The notes under the pieces were generated by a model. The model did no database searches and had not been told where the DNA came from. It worked only from the letters and a program-made list of their open reading frames with translations. DNA of 24,173 nt from CAYJAZ01 sp964371865. Its GTDB lineage: Bacteria > Desulfobacterota > Desulfovibrionia > Desulfovibrionales > Desulfovibrionaceae. Below, piece after piece: positions 24,120 to 24,173 of this stretch. Position numbers and translations under genes: made by a program. The stretch is from positions 1 to 24,173 of the forward strand of contig CAYJOR010000040.1 in the NCBI GenBank assembly GCA_964371865.1, read 5' to 3'. How positions within the stretch are numbered: the stretch's first letter is position 1; each line of letters opens with the position of its first letter.

Positions 24120-24173
24120 TCGAGAGGGGGAAACCATACTTTTTGTGAACAAAAAGCTAAGGTTTCCCCCTCT
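24120..24173. repeat. Dispersed hairpin repeat, family B, copy 2 (cut by window end)
   Basis: Same plan as 16582-16634: outer arms TCGAGAGGGGGAAACC and GGTTTCCCCCTCT (running off the window) around an inner stem CTTTTTGT/ACAAAAAG with a GA loop. It lies 25 bases past the CoADR stop and probably ends that transcript. Differences from copy 1 preserve pairing in both stems. Confidence 0.75.

Noticed and set aside
1..24173. tRNA, rRNA, CRISPR array, prophage or insertion sequence
   Set aside because: No cloverleaf, rRNA segment, regularly spaced repeats, integrase or transposase frame was seen; the repeats present are short intergenic hairpins.

Overview
This is an AT-rich stretch (roughly mid-30s % GC by eye) of a bacterial chromosome. 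It has no rRNA, tRNA, CRISPR array, transposase or phage gene that I can see. The gene mix points to an anaerobic, low-GC, probably host-associated relative of the Desulfovibrionaceae: an NfnAB-type ferredoxin/NADPH complex, a CoA-disulfide/persulfide reductase with a rhodanese tail, a flavoredoxin-like protein, an oxygen-sensitive glycyl radical enzyme, and NAD made from aspartate. The taxonomic guess is inference; no marker gene is present.

Layout. 1-1.75 kb: argD and a YhcH/YiaL-family gene. 1.8-2.7 kb: a MarR regulator between terminators. 2.7-4.4 kb (minus strand): a sodium:solute symporter preceded by a complete transcription attenuator, with promoter, 24-residue leader peptide rich in Phe, alternative hairpins and intrinsic terminator. 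4.5-7.5 kb: a UPF0280 (ApbE-like) gene divergent from a two-gene operon of a degenerate ornithine-carbamoyltransferase-like protein and argG. 7.5-11.6 kb: a flavin reductase-like gene and a large SWIM-SNF2 helicase. 11.7-16.6 kb: nadC-nadA-nadB plus a secreted DUF3179 gene, behind a good promoter. 16.8-19.3 kb (minus): a lone glycyl radical enzyme resembling choline trimethylamine-lyase, with neither activase nor microcompartment genes nearby. 19.7-21.9 kb (minus): nfnB and nfnA. 22.2-24.1 kb: a previously hidden 30-codon membrane-protein ORF and a CoADR-rhodanese gene.

How it fits together. Arginine synthesis (argD, argG), de novo NAD synthesis (nadCAB) and electron balancing between NADH, NADPH and ferredoxin (nfnAB) are housekeeping themes. 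The intergenic regions carry at least two families of dispersed hairpin repeats, which serve as, or sit at, gene ends.

Most notable: (1) a Phe-codon attenuator in front of a transporter, which predicts a phenylalanine/aromatic substrate or at least control by charged tRNA-Phe; (2) an intact ArgF-like reading frame in front of argG that lacks the carbamoyl-phosphate and ornithine motifs; (3) an orphan CutC-like glycyl radical enzyme with a palindrome inside its promoter; (4) the hidden small membrane ORF followed by a weak terminator ahead of the CoADR gene.
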